This document shows positions 44,280 to 53,443 of a DNA stretch of 64,000 nt, piece by piece. Numbering within the stretch: position 1 is the first letter of the stretch; every line of letters starts with the position of its first letter. Source of the stretch: Meiothermus sp. (GTDB taxonomy: Bacteria; Deinococcota; Deinococci; Deinococcales; Thermaceae); the NCBI GenBank assembly GCA_026004095.1, contig BPIL01000011.1:62001-126000 (forward strand), read 5' to 3'. The translations under genes and the position numbers were made by a program. The notes below the pieces were generated by a model that saw only the letters and a list, made by a program, of their open reading frames with translations, searched no databases and was not told where the DNA came from.

Positions 44280-45054
44280 TTATCTGGCGGTAAGGCTTCT
44301 TGCGGCCATCTCTATCATCTTGCCGGTGCAGGTGTCCAGCACGTAGCGCCCGGGAGCTGCCGAGGCAGGGCAGGCATGGGTGTAGGGGCAGTAACGGCAG
44401 GCCGGGCCCGGGTTGAGCGCCTTGGGGTTAGCCAGGGCGGCGTTCAGGTTCTCTAGCATACGTTGTAGCCAGGCGTAGCCCCAGGGAATGACCTCCTCCG
44501 ACCAGGCCTCCACCACCAACCTCCCCGCTCTCCAGACCTATGGCTCGAGCCAGCCGGGGAGGGTTCCCGGTAGCTCCGTAGGCTAAAAACAGGTAGAGGC
44601 GCATCTGCTCCCGGCTGTTTTTAGGGCTTCCCGTCTTCCAGTCCCAGATCTCCTGGCCCTCCCCATGGCCTAGGAGCAGATCCAGCTTACCCATGAGGCG
44701 CACCAGCTTCTCGTCCAGTTCCAGGTTCCAGGCCAGAAACTCCTCTACCAAGCAGGGGTCGCCCCCAAGATCGGGCCGATAATCGGCCTCGAAGCGAGTG
44801 AGGCTCCGCTGGGCCCGCTCCAGGAGGCTGCCCAGTTCCTCGCCTTCGCTGAGCAGCACCCGCCGGGGGAGCCGGAAGCCTCCCTGGTTCACCTGGACTC
44901 CTTCCCGCAGGCTCAGGGCAATGCGCTCGTGAACCTCCTTTCCCAATACCGCGCTGGCAAAGGGGGCAGGAACGAGTTCCTTGCGCACCCTGGCCCGCAC
45001 ATACCGGCTGGGGCAGGCGAGGTCGGCCTCGAGGGTGGGGTAAAGAATCACCAT
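44280..45054 (-). pseudogene. Cas4/RecB-like PD-(D/E)XK nuclease, frameshifted
   Basis: Frame 1 from the ATG at 45054 reads MVILYPTLEADLACPSRYVR and has FGKEVHERI-type helix (VLGKEVHERIALSLREG), MGKLDLLLGHGEGQEIWDWK with the Asp and D-x-K, then SREQMRLYLFLAYG. Near 44523-44526 a run of four C (plus strand) shifts the frame; deleting one base joins LESGRLVVEAWSEEV. The tail has ACRYCPYTHAC, which with the N-terminal Cys makes the Cas4-type FeS cluster. It is a second Cas4-like protein in addition to the intact cas4. A sequencing error in the homopolymer is possible. Confidence 0.75.
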
Positions 45055-45323
45055 AGCTCCCCCAGCAGGCATGCCAAAACTCCGAACCCAAGCGGCCGAT
45101 CTAGGGTCAGGCTTGAACCGGCGGTCTGCCTCGAACGCGAGTCTTGAGTCCTTCCAGTGTGCCACTGTGCACCTTCGAGATGGACATGGTGGAATCCACC
45201 TAGGCTGTCGCAGGGGTGGCTCAGATTGGTGGCGATGCCCCGCTGGGTACCGTTTGCGTTGTGGCCTCCCCCGCTGCAAGCGGTGGGAACGATGGTCGGA
45301 GTCCAGAAGCAGAATCGCTGCAT
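45048..45323 (-). CDS. Hypothetical ORF upstream of the Cas4-like gene
   Basis: 91 codons from an ATG preceded by AGGAGGAAAACT, the best ribosome site of the region: MQRFCFWTPTIVPTACSGGG ... LGFGVLACLLGELW. Its stop overlaps the Cas4-like start (ATGGTGA). It is divergent from cas4 (45443). Composition is odd (Gly, His, Ser-rich, few charged helices) and I recognise no family. It may be a damaged 3' piece of a larger gene that took over the promoter. Confidence 0.4.
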   Translation of the reverse strand: MQRFCFWTPTIVPTACSGGGHNANGTQRGIATNLSHPCDSLGGFHHVHLEGAQWHTGRTQDSRSRQTAGSSLTLDRPLGFGVLACLLGELW

Positions 45324-45442
45324 AGTTTTCCTCCTACCTAAAGCCTGTGGGAACCCTGTCGCCACATTAGGTGACAGATCTTGGCCAGGCTTACCGCAAT
45401 GCGTCGCCGAATGGGGTGACACGCCCTTGGTAGACCACGGAT

Positions 45443-46006
45443 ATGGATTACCTACCTCTCTCCAAAATTAACACCGTGGTTTACTGCGAGAGGCGTTTTT
45501 ACCTCGAGTACGTCCTGGGCGAACTCCATGTCAACCACCACATCGTCGAGGGGCACCACCTACACACCCGGGCCTATACCGAGCGGGGCGAGCGCAGCGG
45601 GGTGTGGGTCTGGTCGGACCGGCTGGGGCTGGTGGGAGTGGTGGACCGCATCGAGTACGCCGACGACGAGCCCGTGCTGGTGGAGTACAAGAAGGGGCAG
45701 GCCTTCCCGCAGGCCAACGACTCCGACGCCGTGCAGCTCGCCGCCCAGGCGCTGTGCCTGAAGGAGTCGCGCGGCGAGCGGGCGCGCCGGGGCGCCGTCT
45801 ACTACCACGCCAGCCGGACCCGCCGCGAGGTGGAGCTCACCCCCGAGTTGCTGAGCCGTGCCGAGGCGGCCGTGACCCACATGCGCCAGCTCCTGCGAAG
45901 CCCCAGGCCGCCGGGGGTGGTGGTGCCGCCCAGCAAGTGCGCGGGGTGCAGCACCCGGGAGGCCTGCCAGCCCGAGCTACTGCGCCAGAAAGGGGGCAGG
46001 GGCTGA
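45443..46006 (+). CDS. cas4: CRISPR adaptation nuclease Cas4
   Basis: A 187-residue Cas4 with PD-(D/E)XK nuclease core: VVDRIEYADDEPVLVEYKKG provides Asp, Glu and Lys. The FeS cluster has Cys15 (VYCERRFYLEYV) and the C-terminal CAGCSTREAC. Cas4 trims prespacers and selects the PAM end in types I-A to I-D and II-B. Overlaps cas1 (TGATG). Full length, all key residues present. The upstream divergent region (45324-45442) contains the promoter. Confidence 0.94.
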   Translation: MDYLPLSKINTVVYCERRFYLEYVLGELHVNHHIVEGHHLHTRAYTERGERSGVWVWSDRLGLVGVVDRIEYADDEPVLVEYKKGQAFPQANDSDAVQLAAQALCLKESRGERARRGAVYYHASRTRREVELTPELLSRAEAAVTHMRQLLRSPRPPGVVVPPSKCAGCSTREACQPELLRQKGGRG

Positions 46007-46986
46007 TGGGCGTGGTCTACGTGCTCGAGGACGGCTACCTCGCCAAAGACGGCGGCACCCTCAAGATCTCGAAGCGGGGCCCAAGCGGCGGCGAGACGCT
46101 GCTGGAGAAGCCCCTGATCGCCGTGGAAGAGATCGTGGTGCTCGGCAACGCGGTGGTCACGCCCGCCCTCCTCAAGCACTGTGCTGAGGAGAACATCGGC
46201 CTGCACTACGTCTCCACCAGCGGCAGGTACTTCGCCGGGCTGACCCGCACCCCCGCTAAGAACGCCCCGGCGCGGGTAGCCCAGTTTGCGGCCCACCTCG
46301 ACCCCGTGCGCAAGCTGGCCCTGGCCCGCCGCTTCGTGCTCGGCAAGCTACGCAACAGCCTGACCCTGCTACGGCGCAACGGCGCTGAGGGCTGGGAAGA
46401 GATGCGGTGGGCCATCGGCGAGCTCGACAAAGCGGCAGACGAGGAGGCGCTGCGCGGGTTGGAGGGCCGCGCTGCCGACATTTACTTCCGCGCCTACGCC
46501 GCGCTGCTCCCGGAGGGCTTCCGCTTCACCGAGCGAAGCCGCCGCCCCCCGCGCGACCCCGCCAACAGCCTCCTTTCGCTGGCCTACACCTTCTTGGCCA
46601 AGGCGTGCGAGAGCGCCCTGCAGGTCGCCGGGCTCGACCCCTACGTGGGTTACCTTCACGAAGTCCGCTACGGGCGGGCCAGCCTGGCGCTCGACCTGAT
46701 GGAGGAGTTCCGCAGCATCCTGGCCGACTCGGTGGTGCTGTCGCTGCTCAATAACCGCCGGCTCACCCTCGAGGACTTCGACGACGCCGAGGGCTACCCC
46801 AAGCTCCGCAAGGAGTCGTTCCCCAAGTTCCTGCGGGCCTGGGAGGAGCGCCTCACCGACCGAGTGCGCCACCCGCTGCTAGGCAAGGCCTACAGCTACC
46901 GCCAGACGTTACTGGTGCAGGCGAGGATACTGGTCAAGCATCTTATGGGCGAACTAACTACTTACGAGCCCTTTACGGTGCGCTAA
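46006..46986 (+). CDS. cas1: CRISPR integrase Cas1
   Basis: A 326-residue Cas1 that integrates new spacers with Cas2. Start: the ATG at 46006 overlaps the cas4 stop; the frame is open further upstream but that part lies inside cas4. Catalytic residues are Glu153 (GLEGRAADIYF), His218 (YLHEVRYGR) and Glu233 (DLMEEFRSILAD). Typical N-terminal beta-domain (VLEDGYLAKDGGTLKISKRG). It resembles type I-B/I-D Cas1 more than I-E. Strongly GC-rich, like the cas4 gene. Confidence 0.96.
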   Translation: MGVVYVLEDGYLAKDGGTLKISKRGPSGGETLLEKPLIAVEEIVVLGNAVVTPALLKHCAEENIGLHYVSTSGRYFAGLTRTPAKNAPARVAQFAAHLDPVRKLALARRFVLGKLRNSLTLLRRNGAEGWEEMRWAIGELDKAADEEALRGLEGRAADIYFRAYAALLPEGFRFTERSRRPPRDPANSLLSLAYTFLAKACESALQVAGLDPYVGYLHEVRYGRASLALDLMEEFRSILADSVVLSLLNNRRLTLEDFDDAEGYPKLRKESFPKFLRAWEERLTDRVRHPLLGKAYSYRQTLLVQARILVKHLMGELTTYEPFTVR

Positions 46987-46996
46987 GGGTATAGCA

Positions 46997-47284
46997 ATGG
47001 AACTCTATGCAATCATTGCCTACGACACCCCGTCCGACTCCAGGCGAGCCAAGCTCGCAAGGCTCCTCAAGGGCTTCGGAGAACGGCGGCAGTTCAGCGT
47101 CTTCGAGTGCAGGCTCCGGCGCGAGCACTGGGCAGTGCTAAAGACCAGGATTGAGGATTTGGTCAATAAGGACGAGGATGTACTTGCAGTCTACTTTCTC
47201 TCCCCTGAGGCTGCGGGTCGCACCTACCGCGTTGGACATACGGCAATAAAGCTTCTGGATGAACCTGAGATCATCATCCAGTAG
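46997..47284 (+). CDS. cas2: CRISPR-associated protein Cas2
   Basis: A 95-residue ferredoxin-fold protein beginning MELYAIIAYDTPSDSRRAKL, with the conserved Asp10 after the first strand and the FSVFECRLRREHWAVLKTRI second segment. It bridges Cas1 dimers in spacer integration. It starts 10 nt after cas1 and closes the adaptation operon. C-terminal strand YRVGHTAIKLLDEPEIIIQ is complete. Confidence 0.95.
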   Translation: MELYAIIAYDTPSDSRRAKLARLLKGFGERRQFSVFECRLRREHWAVLKTRIEDLVNKDEDVLAVYFLSPEAAGRTYRVGHTAIKLLDEPEIIIQ

Positions 47285-47635
47285 GACAGCGTGTGAGTAT
47301 CAACCCAACCCCACCACCACCCGTTAGGAAAAGTTTTCCGCATTCAACCACCCGGCAGAAAACCTGGCTCCGGTTGGCGGATTGGTAAATCTCGCGGAGT
47401 GAGTTGGCATCCTCCCACGGGTAAAGTGGGTGACGCTGGGATCACGAGTTTCACCGAACCGGCTCGTGCTGACACCTTCCCATCGCTGCTCACGGCTGTA
47501 TTGGGTTTGCGATAGGCCAGGTGCTTATGTTGTTGGCCGCCGGGGAACGCTGCGCCTGTTGAAGGGCCGAGCAGCTCCGCTCAACGCAGTCGTAGTCGAA
47601 AGTCGCAATCAAACCCTCAGGGCCGGTGCGTGAAC
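47285..47635. other. Gene-poor stretch between cas2 and the ISAs1 copy
   Basis: No convincing gene. Short plus-strand frames such as GKVGDAGITSFTEPARADTF and LLKGRAAPLNAVVVESRNQT look like fragments of former coding sequence, possibly from a mobile element, but I cannot assign them. Confidence 0.3.
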
Positions 47636-48328
47636 TCACACCACCCCCAGGCGCGCTAGCAACTCAAAGGGCCTGGCGGCAAAACGCTCAAGAGCGGCGG
47701 TCAGGTTGGACAGGCCCCACACCCGGCAACGATCCTCCGCAAAAGTCACATCGCGCACCAGAAAGTCATGCTTCTCGATACCCCAGCGTGCGCGCTCCAC
47801 TCCACCACCTGCCGCACCCGGTAGATCCAGACCTTGCCCCGCCGCACCTCTGACGAACTTTATCCAGCACCCGCTAGGCCACCCCCGCTCGGCAAAGGCC
47901 GCATCCCCCTCCACCTGCACACCCCCCAGTATCCGCTTACCCTCCGCCACAAAAGCCTCCAACAGGTGCAGCCCCGGGGTTCCGTTCTCCTGACTACCCC
48001 GCAGGCGTTTGCCATCAAGCACCAGGGTCTGTATCGCCCCCATCTCCCCCAACACCCCCCCCAGGACGCGGGCCAGGTAGGTTATATCCAGCCCTTCCAG
48101 CATCCGCTTCAGGGTGGTATGGGCCAGCCGGTAGGGTTTATGTGACCAGAAGCCCAAGGGTTGTAGAACCTCCGGATAGTCCTGTCCGTACCGCGCGATG
48201 GCCCGCAAGCTCTTGCGTCCCGACAAAATAGCCACCACGCACAGCCCCAGCAAAGCGTGCAGGGGGTACTCCCGTCCTTGTCGTCCACGATGATCCGGTA
48301 TCGCTTTGAGTGCTTCCAGCAGTGACAC
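47636..48328 (-). pseudogene. ISAs1-family transposase with internal deletion
   Basis: Open for 230 codons: SLLEALKAIPDHRGRQGREY, ARYGQDYPEVLQPLGFWSHK, the first catalytic Asp in IQTLVLDGKRLRG, then VEGDAAFAERGWPSGCWIKF, after which about 100 residues including the second catalytic block are missing or shifted; the C-terminus resumes with RWGIEKHDFLVRDVTFAEDR. The family is normally about 370 residues, so it is not functional. A more decayed relative is at 17947-18330. Confidence 0.7.
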
Positions 48329-48407
48329 CTGCTATTTTATGCACCGGCCCTGTTTGTTCTTCAGGACGGGTTGACAGCAGTCGTTATTTTTGTTATCTTT
48401 TCTTTCA

Positions 48408-48833
48408 GTGAAGCTCTCCGACTGGGCACGGAAGCAGGGCATCCGCTACCTCACCGCCTGGCGCTGGTTCAAGGCGGGGAAGCTGCCCGTCCCCGCCGTC
48501 CAGCTCCCCACCGGCACCATCCTGGTGCAGGAGCCGGTGGAGGGCGCCACCGTCCTCTACGCCCGGGTCTCGGGGCGCGACCCGCAGGACGACCTCCGGC
48601 GCCAGGTGGAGCGCCTTCGGGCCTGGGCCAAGGCCCAGGGTATCGAGGATTACCTCCTGGTGGAGGAAGCCGGGCCGCGGCGCAGGAAGCTCCTGCGCGT
48701 CCTCCGAGACCCCCGGTACACCCGCCTCGTGGTGGAGCGCCGGGACCGGCTGGCCCGCTACGGCTTTGAGGCCCTGCAGGCGGCTTTGGAGGGGGCCGGC
48801 CGGGCGGTGGTGGTGCTGGAGGAGGGGGCGTAA
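48408..48833 (+). CDS. IS607-type serine recombinase TnpA (short)
   Basis: A 141-residue protein from GTG at 48408. N-terminal MerR-like helix-turn-helix (KLSDWARKQGIRYLTAWRWF) and the serine resolvase core VLYARVSGRDPQDDLRRQVE, whose Ser is the nucleophile, plus RRDRLARYGFEALQAAL. IS607 TnpA proteins are usually near 190-200 residues; here the C-terminal helix with the Cys/Gly/Arg motif is lacking because the frame ends at LEEGA, right before tnpB. It may be inactive or act in shortened form. Confidence 0.85.
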   Translation: MKLSDWARKQGIRYLTAWRWFKAGKLPVPAVQLPTGTILVQEPVEGATVLYARVSGRDPQDDLRRQVERLRAWAKAQGIEDYLLVEEAGPRRRKLLRVLRDPRYTRLVVERRDRLARYGFEALQAALEGAGRAVVVLEEGA

Positions 48834-48907
48834 CCCTCACCTTCCAGACCCGGCTCAGGGGGCTATCCCCTGAAGAAGAAAAAATCCTCGGGAACTACGC
48901 CCTCCTC

Positions 48908-50479
48908 ATGAACCGGGCGGAGCGCACCCTCTTGGCCCTCCACCAGAAGACCGGTCAGCCCCCTGCCGCCTGCAAGAAGGAGACGATGGCCCGCTTTGGC
49001 CTGACCGCCCGGCAGTTCAACGCGGTGCGCTACGAGCTGGAGGGGAAGATCCAGGCTCAGAAGGAGATCCGCGAAAAGCACATCCAGCGCCTGCAAGGCC
49101 AGATCAGGGCCACAAAGCGGGCGGTAGAGGAAACCGAGGAAGCGCTCAAGAGGGCGAAGGGGAAGGGAAACCAGAAGCGGATTCGTTCACTCCGGGGCAA
49201 GCTCATCGGCAAGAAGCGGAGGCTGGACATCCTCAAGACCCGGCTCCGGAACCTCCAGGCGGAGGCGGAAGCGGGCCGGGTCGCCCTCTGCTTCGGGGGG
49301 AGGAAGCTCTTCCTCGCCCAGTACCACCTGGCAAAGAACGGCCTGCCCGACCACGCGGCCTGGTTGGCAAAGTGGCGGAAAACCCGCAGCGATGGGTTCT
49401 TCCTCCTGGGCTCCGGGGATGAGACCAACGGCAACCAGACCGCGACCCTCTACGAGGAGGGCGAGGAGGCGGTCGCTGGGGAAAAGCGGCCCCTCTTCAC
49501 CCTGCGCTTGCGCCTCCCCGAGGCGCTGGGCGGGGGGCATGTGTGGCTGCGGGGCCTCCGCTTCCCCTACGGAGGGGCGCGCCTTGATGAGGTTCTGAAG
49601 ATTCACGAGGCTAAAAAGAAGGGTGAAAAAGGCCCCGCCCTCTCCTGCCGCCTCGTTCGCAAGGCCAAGGGCTGGTACCTCCACCTCACCGTGGAGCTTC
49701 CCGATGCGCCCATCGTCACCGACCGGAAGCGCGGGGCGGTGGGGCTGGACCTGAACCCAGACGGCATTGCCCTCGTAGAAGTGGACAAGGATGGGAACCC
49801 CATCCACCGCACCTTCTTCCCCCTCCCCCTCCAGGGCAAGACCAAAGGCCAGGCCAAAGCCCTCATCCTGGACGCGGCCAAAGCCCTCGTGGCCCACGCC
49901 AGGGCCGTAGGCAAACCCCTCGCGCTGGAGCGGCTGGACTTCGAGAAGAAAAAGACCGAACTCCGGGATCGCAGCCCCGGGTACGCCCGGATGCTCTCGT
50001 CTTTTGCCTACGACCTAATGGAGGGGGCCATCCGGGCCCGGGCCCTCAAGGAGGGGGTGGAGGTCCTCGCCGTGAACCCGGCCTGGACTTCTCTTCTGGG
50101 GCGGGTGAAGTACCAGGTGAGATACGGGCTATCGGTGCACGAGTCCGCGGCCCTGGTCATTGCAAGGAGGGGGCTTGGGCTCAGGGAGGAGGTTCCCAGG
50201 CGCCCCGTGTGCAAAACAAAAGAGGGCTACCTCTTCTGCCCCTGGCGACCCGCGAGGAAACGCGTGGGGCAGTCCAAAGCGTGGACCCTCAAGGAGCTGA
50301 AGGGAATCCTTCAGTGGACCACCTCAGAACCGCCGCGCAAGCGGGGGGCCCGGCGGCCCAGGCGCCGATCCCCAAGTGGGACGGAAGTTTTTCCCCGGGT
50401 CCTGCCCTGGCTGGGTCCACCGGGGCCGGTAGTCCCGTTCCTGACCGTTGGGGACGGGCGGGCGTCCGCGGTGAAATAG
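48908..50479 (+). CDS. TnpB-related RNA-guided-nuclease-like protein
   Basis: 523 codons from the first ATG. The family N-terminus (LTFQTRLRGLSPEEEKILGN) lies upstream of it, from about 48831, with no ATG/GTG/TTG there, so the real start is unclear. The RuvC-like core has Asp281 (GLDLNPDG) and Glu341 (LALERLDF). The third position reads VHESAALVIARR with His411-Glu412 in place of the usual Asp, and no CxxC zinc ribbon follows. Long basic coiled segment at 50-120. TnpB proteins use a 3'-end guide RNA to cut target DNA. IS607-type partner upstream. Confidence 0.85.
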   Translation: MNRAERTLLALHQKTGQPPAACKKETMARFGLTARQFNAVRYELEGKIQAQKEIREKHIQRLQGQIRATKRAVEETEEALKRAKGKGNQKRIRSLRGKLIGKKRRLDILKTRLRNLQAEAEAGRVALCFGGRKLFLAQYHLAKNGLPDHAAWLAKWRKTRSDGFFLLGSGDETNGNQTATLYEEGEEAVAGEKRPLFTLRLRLPEALGGGHVWLRGLRFPYGGARLDEVLKIHEAKKKGEKGPALSCRLVRKAKGWYLHLTVELPDAPIVTDRKRGAVGLDLNPDGIALVEVDKDGNPIHRTFFPLPLQGKTKGQAKALILDAAKALVAHARAVGKPLALERLDFEKKKTELRDRSPGYARMLSSFAYDLMEGAIRARALKEGVEVLAVNPAWTSLLGRVKYQVRYGLSVHESAALVIARRGLGLREEVPRRPVCKTKEGYLFCPWRPARKRVGQSKAWTLKELKGILQWTTSEPPRKRGARRPRRRSPSGTEVFPRVLPWLGPPGPVVPFLTVGDGRASAVK

Positions 50480-50565
50480 ACGATGATGCCTTTTGTAACG
50501 GTGTTTTGTGGAGGATGACACTGCCCTGACCTAGATTCCATAGCTTCAGGCTTCAGGAGAGCAGC

Positions 50566-52131
50566 ATGAGAAAACCCATCGTCCTTGCCTTCCTTTCGGG
50601 CCTGTTTGGCGTTCTAGCGGTCTGGGGCCAGACCCCCCCCAGCCCCGTGACGACGGCAGACTTCAGAGCCTTCGACAACCAGCAGGAGCAGCTACTGGCC
50701 GCGGGGGTTCGGATCTTCGGCCCCAACGCCAGCGTGGCCCAGGACCTCGAGCCGGAGTACATCGCGGTCTCACCCGACTCGCGCACCGCCTATGTGACCC
50801 TGCAGGAGAACAACGCCCTGGCGGTCGTGGACATCCCGTCGGGCCGGGTCGCCCGCATCCTTCCGCTGGGCTTCAAAGACCACAGCCGCCCCGGGCAGGG
50901 CCTGGATTTCAACGACCGCGACAACCAGGCCAGCATCCTTCCGGCGAAGGTGTTCGGTATGTACCAGCCCGACGCCATCGCCTATATCCCGTTTGGTAGC
51001 GGGGGCTTCCTGGTTACCGCCAACGAAGGCGATGCGCGGGCCTACCCCGGCTTCAACGAGGAGGCCCGGGTGGCCGACCTCCAGCTGGACCCCAGCCAGT
51101 TCAGCCCTGAGGAGCGCACCGCTTTGGCCCGGCTGCAGGTCACCCGCCAGATGGGCCAGGGCCCCAACGGCCACCGGGCCCTCTACGCCTACGGGGCGCG
51201 CTCCATCAGCGTCTGGAACCTCGAGGGCCGCCTGGTGTGGGACTCGGGCGACCTGATCGAGCGCACGGTGCTGGCCCGCAACCCTGACTTCTTCAACGTC
51301 AACAACACCAACCACACCCGCGATGCGCGCAGCGCGGCGAAGGGCCCCGAGCCGGAGGGCCTGGCGGTCGGGAAGATCGGCGGGCGCACCTATGCTTTCG
51401 TCGGCCTCGAGCGCCAGAGCGCCCTTCTCAGCTTCGATGTGACCATCCCCCGCGCGCCGGTTCTCCGCGACTACGCCATCAACCGCAACTTCGCCCAAGC
51501 CATCAACGCCAACAACTACCAGGACAACGGCGACCTGGGCCCCGAGGGCCTGCTTTTCGTTCCCGCGGCCGACAGCCCCAACGGCCAGCCGCTCTTGATC
51601 GTGTCCAACGAGGTCAGCGGCTCGACCGCTTTCTGGCAGGTGGCCGCGGGGGGTAAACTTTCGTTTTTGGGCCGCTACGTGTTCACCGAGAACGGGCGGC
51701 CGGTCTTCAACCGGGGGGCCGCCGAGATTCCCGCCTACGACCCCCGGAGCCGGCGGGTCTTCGTGGTGAACGGGCACACCCAGGGCCTGGACATCCTGGA
51801 CGCCTCCAACCCCGCCCAGCCGCGGCTGATCCGCTCGGTCAGCTACCGCGAGCGCGGCGGGCCCACCAGCGTGGCGGTGCGGGACGGGCTGGTGGCGGTG
51901 GCCCTCGAGGGCCCAGTCAAGACCGGCCCCGGCAGCGTGATCTTCACCGATATCGATGGCGCGGTGCGGGCCAGCGTACCGGTGGGCGCGCTGCCGGATA
52001 TGCTGACCTTCACCCCGGATGGCCGCTTCGTTCTCACCGCCAACGAGGGCGAGCCCTCCGACGACTACCGCACCGACCCCGAGGGCAGCATCTCCATCAT
52101 CGAGCTGGCTCGAGTACCGGGGCTGCGCTGA
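50566..52131 (+). CDS. Secreted choice-of-anchor I type beta-propeller protein
   Basis: A 521-residue exported protein with signal peptide MRKPIVLAFLSGLFGVLAVW followed by GQTPP. Repeating segments such as EPEYIAVSPDSRTAYVTLQE, GFLVTANEGDARAYPGF, PEPEGLAVGKIGGRTYAFVG and LTFTPDGRFVLTANEGEPSD are beta-propeller blades of the family often annotated as choice-of-anchor I or alkaline-phosphatase-like. ANEGDAR and ANEGEPSDDY are hallmark repeats. Probable periplasmic or cell-surface protein that binds metal or phosphate compounds. Stands alone. Confidence 0.87.
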   Translation: MRKPIVLAFLSGLFGVLAVWGQTPPSPVTTADFRAFDNQQEQLLAAGVRIFGPNASVAQDLEPEYIAVSPDSRTAYVTLQENNALAVVDIPSGRVARILPLGFKDHSRPGQGLDFNDRDNQASILPAKVFGMYQPDAIAYIPFGSGGFLVTANEGDARAYPGFNEEARVADLQLDPSQFSPEERTALARLQVTRQMGQGPNGHRALYAYGARSISVWNLEGRLVWDSGDLIERTVLARNPDFFNVNNTNHTRDARSAAKGPEPEGLAVGKIGGRTYAFVGLERQSALLSFDVTIPRAPVLRDYAINRNFAQAINANNYQDNGDLGPEGLLFVPAADSPNGQPLLIVSNEVSGSTAFWQVAAGGKLSFLGRYVFTENGRPVFNRGAAEIPAYDPRSRRVFVVNGHTQGLDILDASNPAQPRLIRSVSYRERGGPTSVAVRDGLVAVALEGPVKTGPGSVIFTDIDGAVRASVPVGALPDMLTFTPDGRFVLTANEGEPSDDYRTDPEGSISIIELARVPGLR

Positions 52132-52177
52132 GGCCGGGCGCCAGTCCGCTTCAGAGGCCCCCGGTCAGGAACGGCCT

Positions 52178-52822
52178 TTATGAGGCCTGCCTGAGCCGCC
52201 GCATCTCCCCCTTCCCCCAGTCCGCTGCTTCCCGGCTGCGGGCAAAGACCTCCTCCGGCAGTCCCGGAAGGCGTTCCCGCAAGGCCTGAAAAGCGCTTCT
52301 CAGCCGCTCCTGCCGCAGCCCCAGATCAAGCCCCACCCGATCCCCCAGCCGCCAGGCTGCCAGCCAGCAGGCCCAGGCGTGGGTCTCGGTGGGCTCCAGC
52401 CGCACCACCACCGCATCGCGCTCCAGTATCCAGGCATGTTCCTCCAGCGCGAGCCGCCTCAGATCGCCCTGCCAGGCCCGCAAGCCGGCCTCGGGCAGGG
52501 CGCGGGCCCGCCAGAGGTGGTGCGGGGTGTCCTCGAGGTCAAAGGCCCGGGCCGCCTCCTCCCAGGCCACCCCGCCCGCCACCGGCCGCCCGTTCCAACG
52601 CCCGGATACGCGCAACGTCCGCAGGCCATCCAGATGCTCCTCCATCAGCCGCACCGCCTCGAGTTCGCCCGCCGCTCTATCGCCCTTCACCACCGGGAGC
52701 GTCCGGGGCTTCCCTCTAAGCGCCTCCGGCGGTAGCTGGACACGGAGTTCCCGCCGAACCCAGGCCGCCAGGTCGTCCCCGTCCAGCGGGCTCTGGGGGA
52801 ACAGCGCAACCTTCACTGCCAT
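52178..52822 (-). CDS. Hypothetical protein
   Basis: A 214-residue soluble protein from the ATG at 52822 (MAVKVALFPQSPLDGDDLAA). The frame is open far upstream, but that part has low protein-like quality and overlaps the facing gene. It has a compact alpha/beta pattern, RWNGRPVAGGVAWEEAARAF, a Trp-rich segment THAWACWLAAWRLGDRVGLD, and an Arg-rich C-terminus. No motif I recognise. It converges with the choice-of-anchor gene and is divergent from the MoxR operon. Confidence 0.65.
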   Translation of the reverse strand: MAVKVALFPQSPLDGDDLAAWVRRELRVQLPPEALRGKPRTLPVVKGDRAAGELEAVRLMEEHLDGLRTLRVSGRWNGRPVAGGVAWEEAARAFDLEDTPHHLWRARALPEAGLRAWQGDLRRLALEEHAWILERDAVVVRLEPTETHAWACWLAAWRLGDRVGLDLGLRQERLRSAFQALRERLPGLPEEVFARSREAADWGKGEMRRLRQAS

Positions 52823-52950
52823 TTTTCTATCATACGCGCCCAGCAGACCCGATATCCAGCGTGATCCATCGCCTCGCAGGCGCCGGCGATGGGAACCCCG
52901 CCGAAGTCCCCCAGGCAGGCTCACCACACCCGATCGGGCCGGCATACCAG

Positions 52951-53443
52951 GGTGCAGCAAGCAAGCTTTCTCAGACCCGAAAGGGTGCTGCATGAAATCG
53001 CCCGGAGTAGAAACCCTTTTGTCCTGGAGGGTTTCTGCCAGCGGGAAGACCTGCCCCCCTGGCTCATCGAGATCCTCTGGCCCAAGCTGGAGGGCCAGCC
53101 CCAGTGGGCGGAGGCCCTGCTTCAAAGGGATCTCCCCCCAGACCTCAAGGCCCGCCTCTACGTTCTTGTACCCCAGCAGGCCACCCAGGAAGCCCTCGCC
53201 GCCCTCCCGGAAGCGGCCCTTCCCCCCTGGCTGGAGGGCCCGGTGCGCCTGCGCCTCCTCCTGGCCCAGCACCCGGGGCTTTCCCACGCCCTCCTGGCCC
53301 GCCTGGTGGAGGACCCGGAGACCGCGGTGCGGGCGGAGGTGGCCTCGAGGCCCAACCTACCGGAGGATCTCCGGCAGAAGCTTTTAGAAGACCCCGCCGG
53401 TGTGGTGCGGGAACGCGCGAGGAGGAAGCATGAGCCGTCCTGA
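52951..53443 (+). CDS. Leucine-rich variant (HEAT-like) repeat protein
   Basis: The clear part reads ERVLHEIARSRNPFVLEGFC, LPPWLIEILWPKLEGQPQWA, LPPDLKARLYVLVPQQATQE and LLARLVEDPETAVRAEVASR, then LPEDLRQKLLEDPAGVVRER. These are about 20-24-residue helical repeats with L-P-x-x-L turns (LRV type), a protein-binding solenoid. The start is uncertain: a GTG at 52951 or near 52984 is more likely than the longest frame from 52889. It overlaps the MoxR ATPase gene and is the first gene of that operon, perhaps its adaptor. Confidence 0.7.

Noticed and set aside
45070-45180. tRNA-like pieces (TTCAAGCC, TTCGAGGC) on the minus strand upstream of the Cas4-like gene.
   Set aside because: No consistent T, anticodon and acceptor stems can be formed.
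45604-46006. An N-terminal extension of cas1 reaching back to 45604.
   Set aside because: That part overlaps cas4 in another frame and has no protein-like pattern; the ATG at 46006 with the TGATG overlap is the start.
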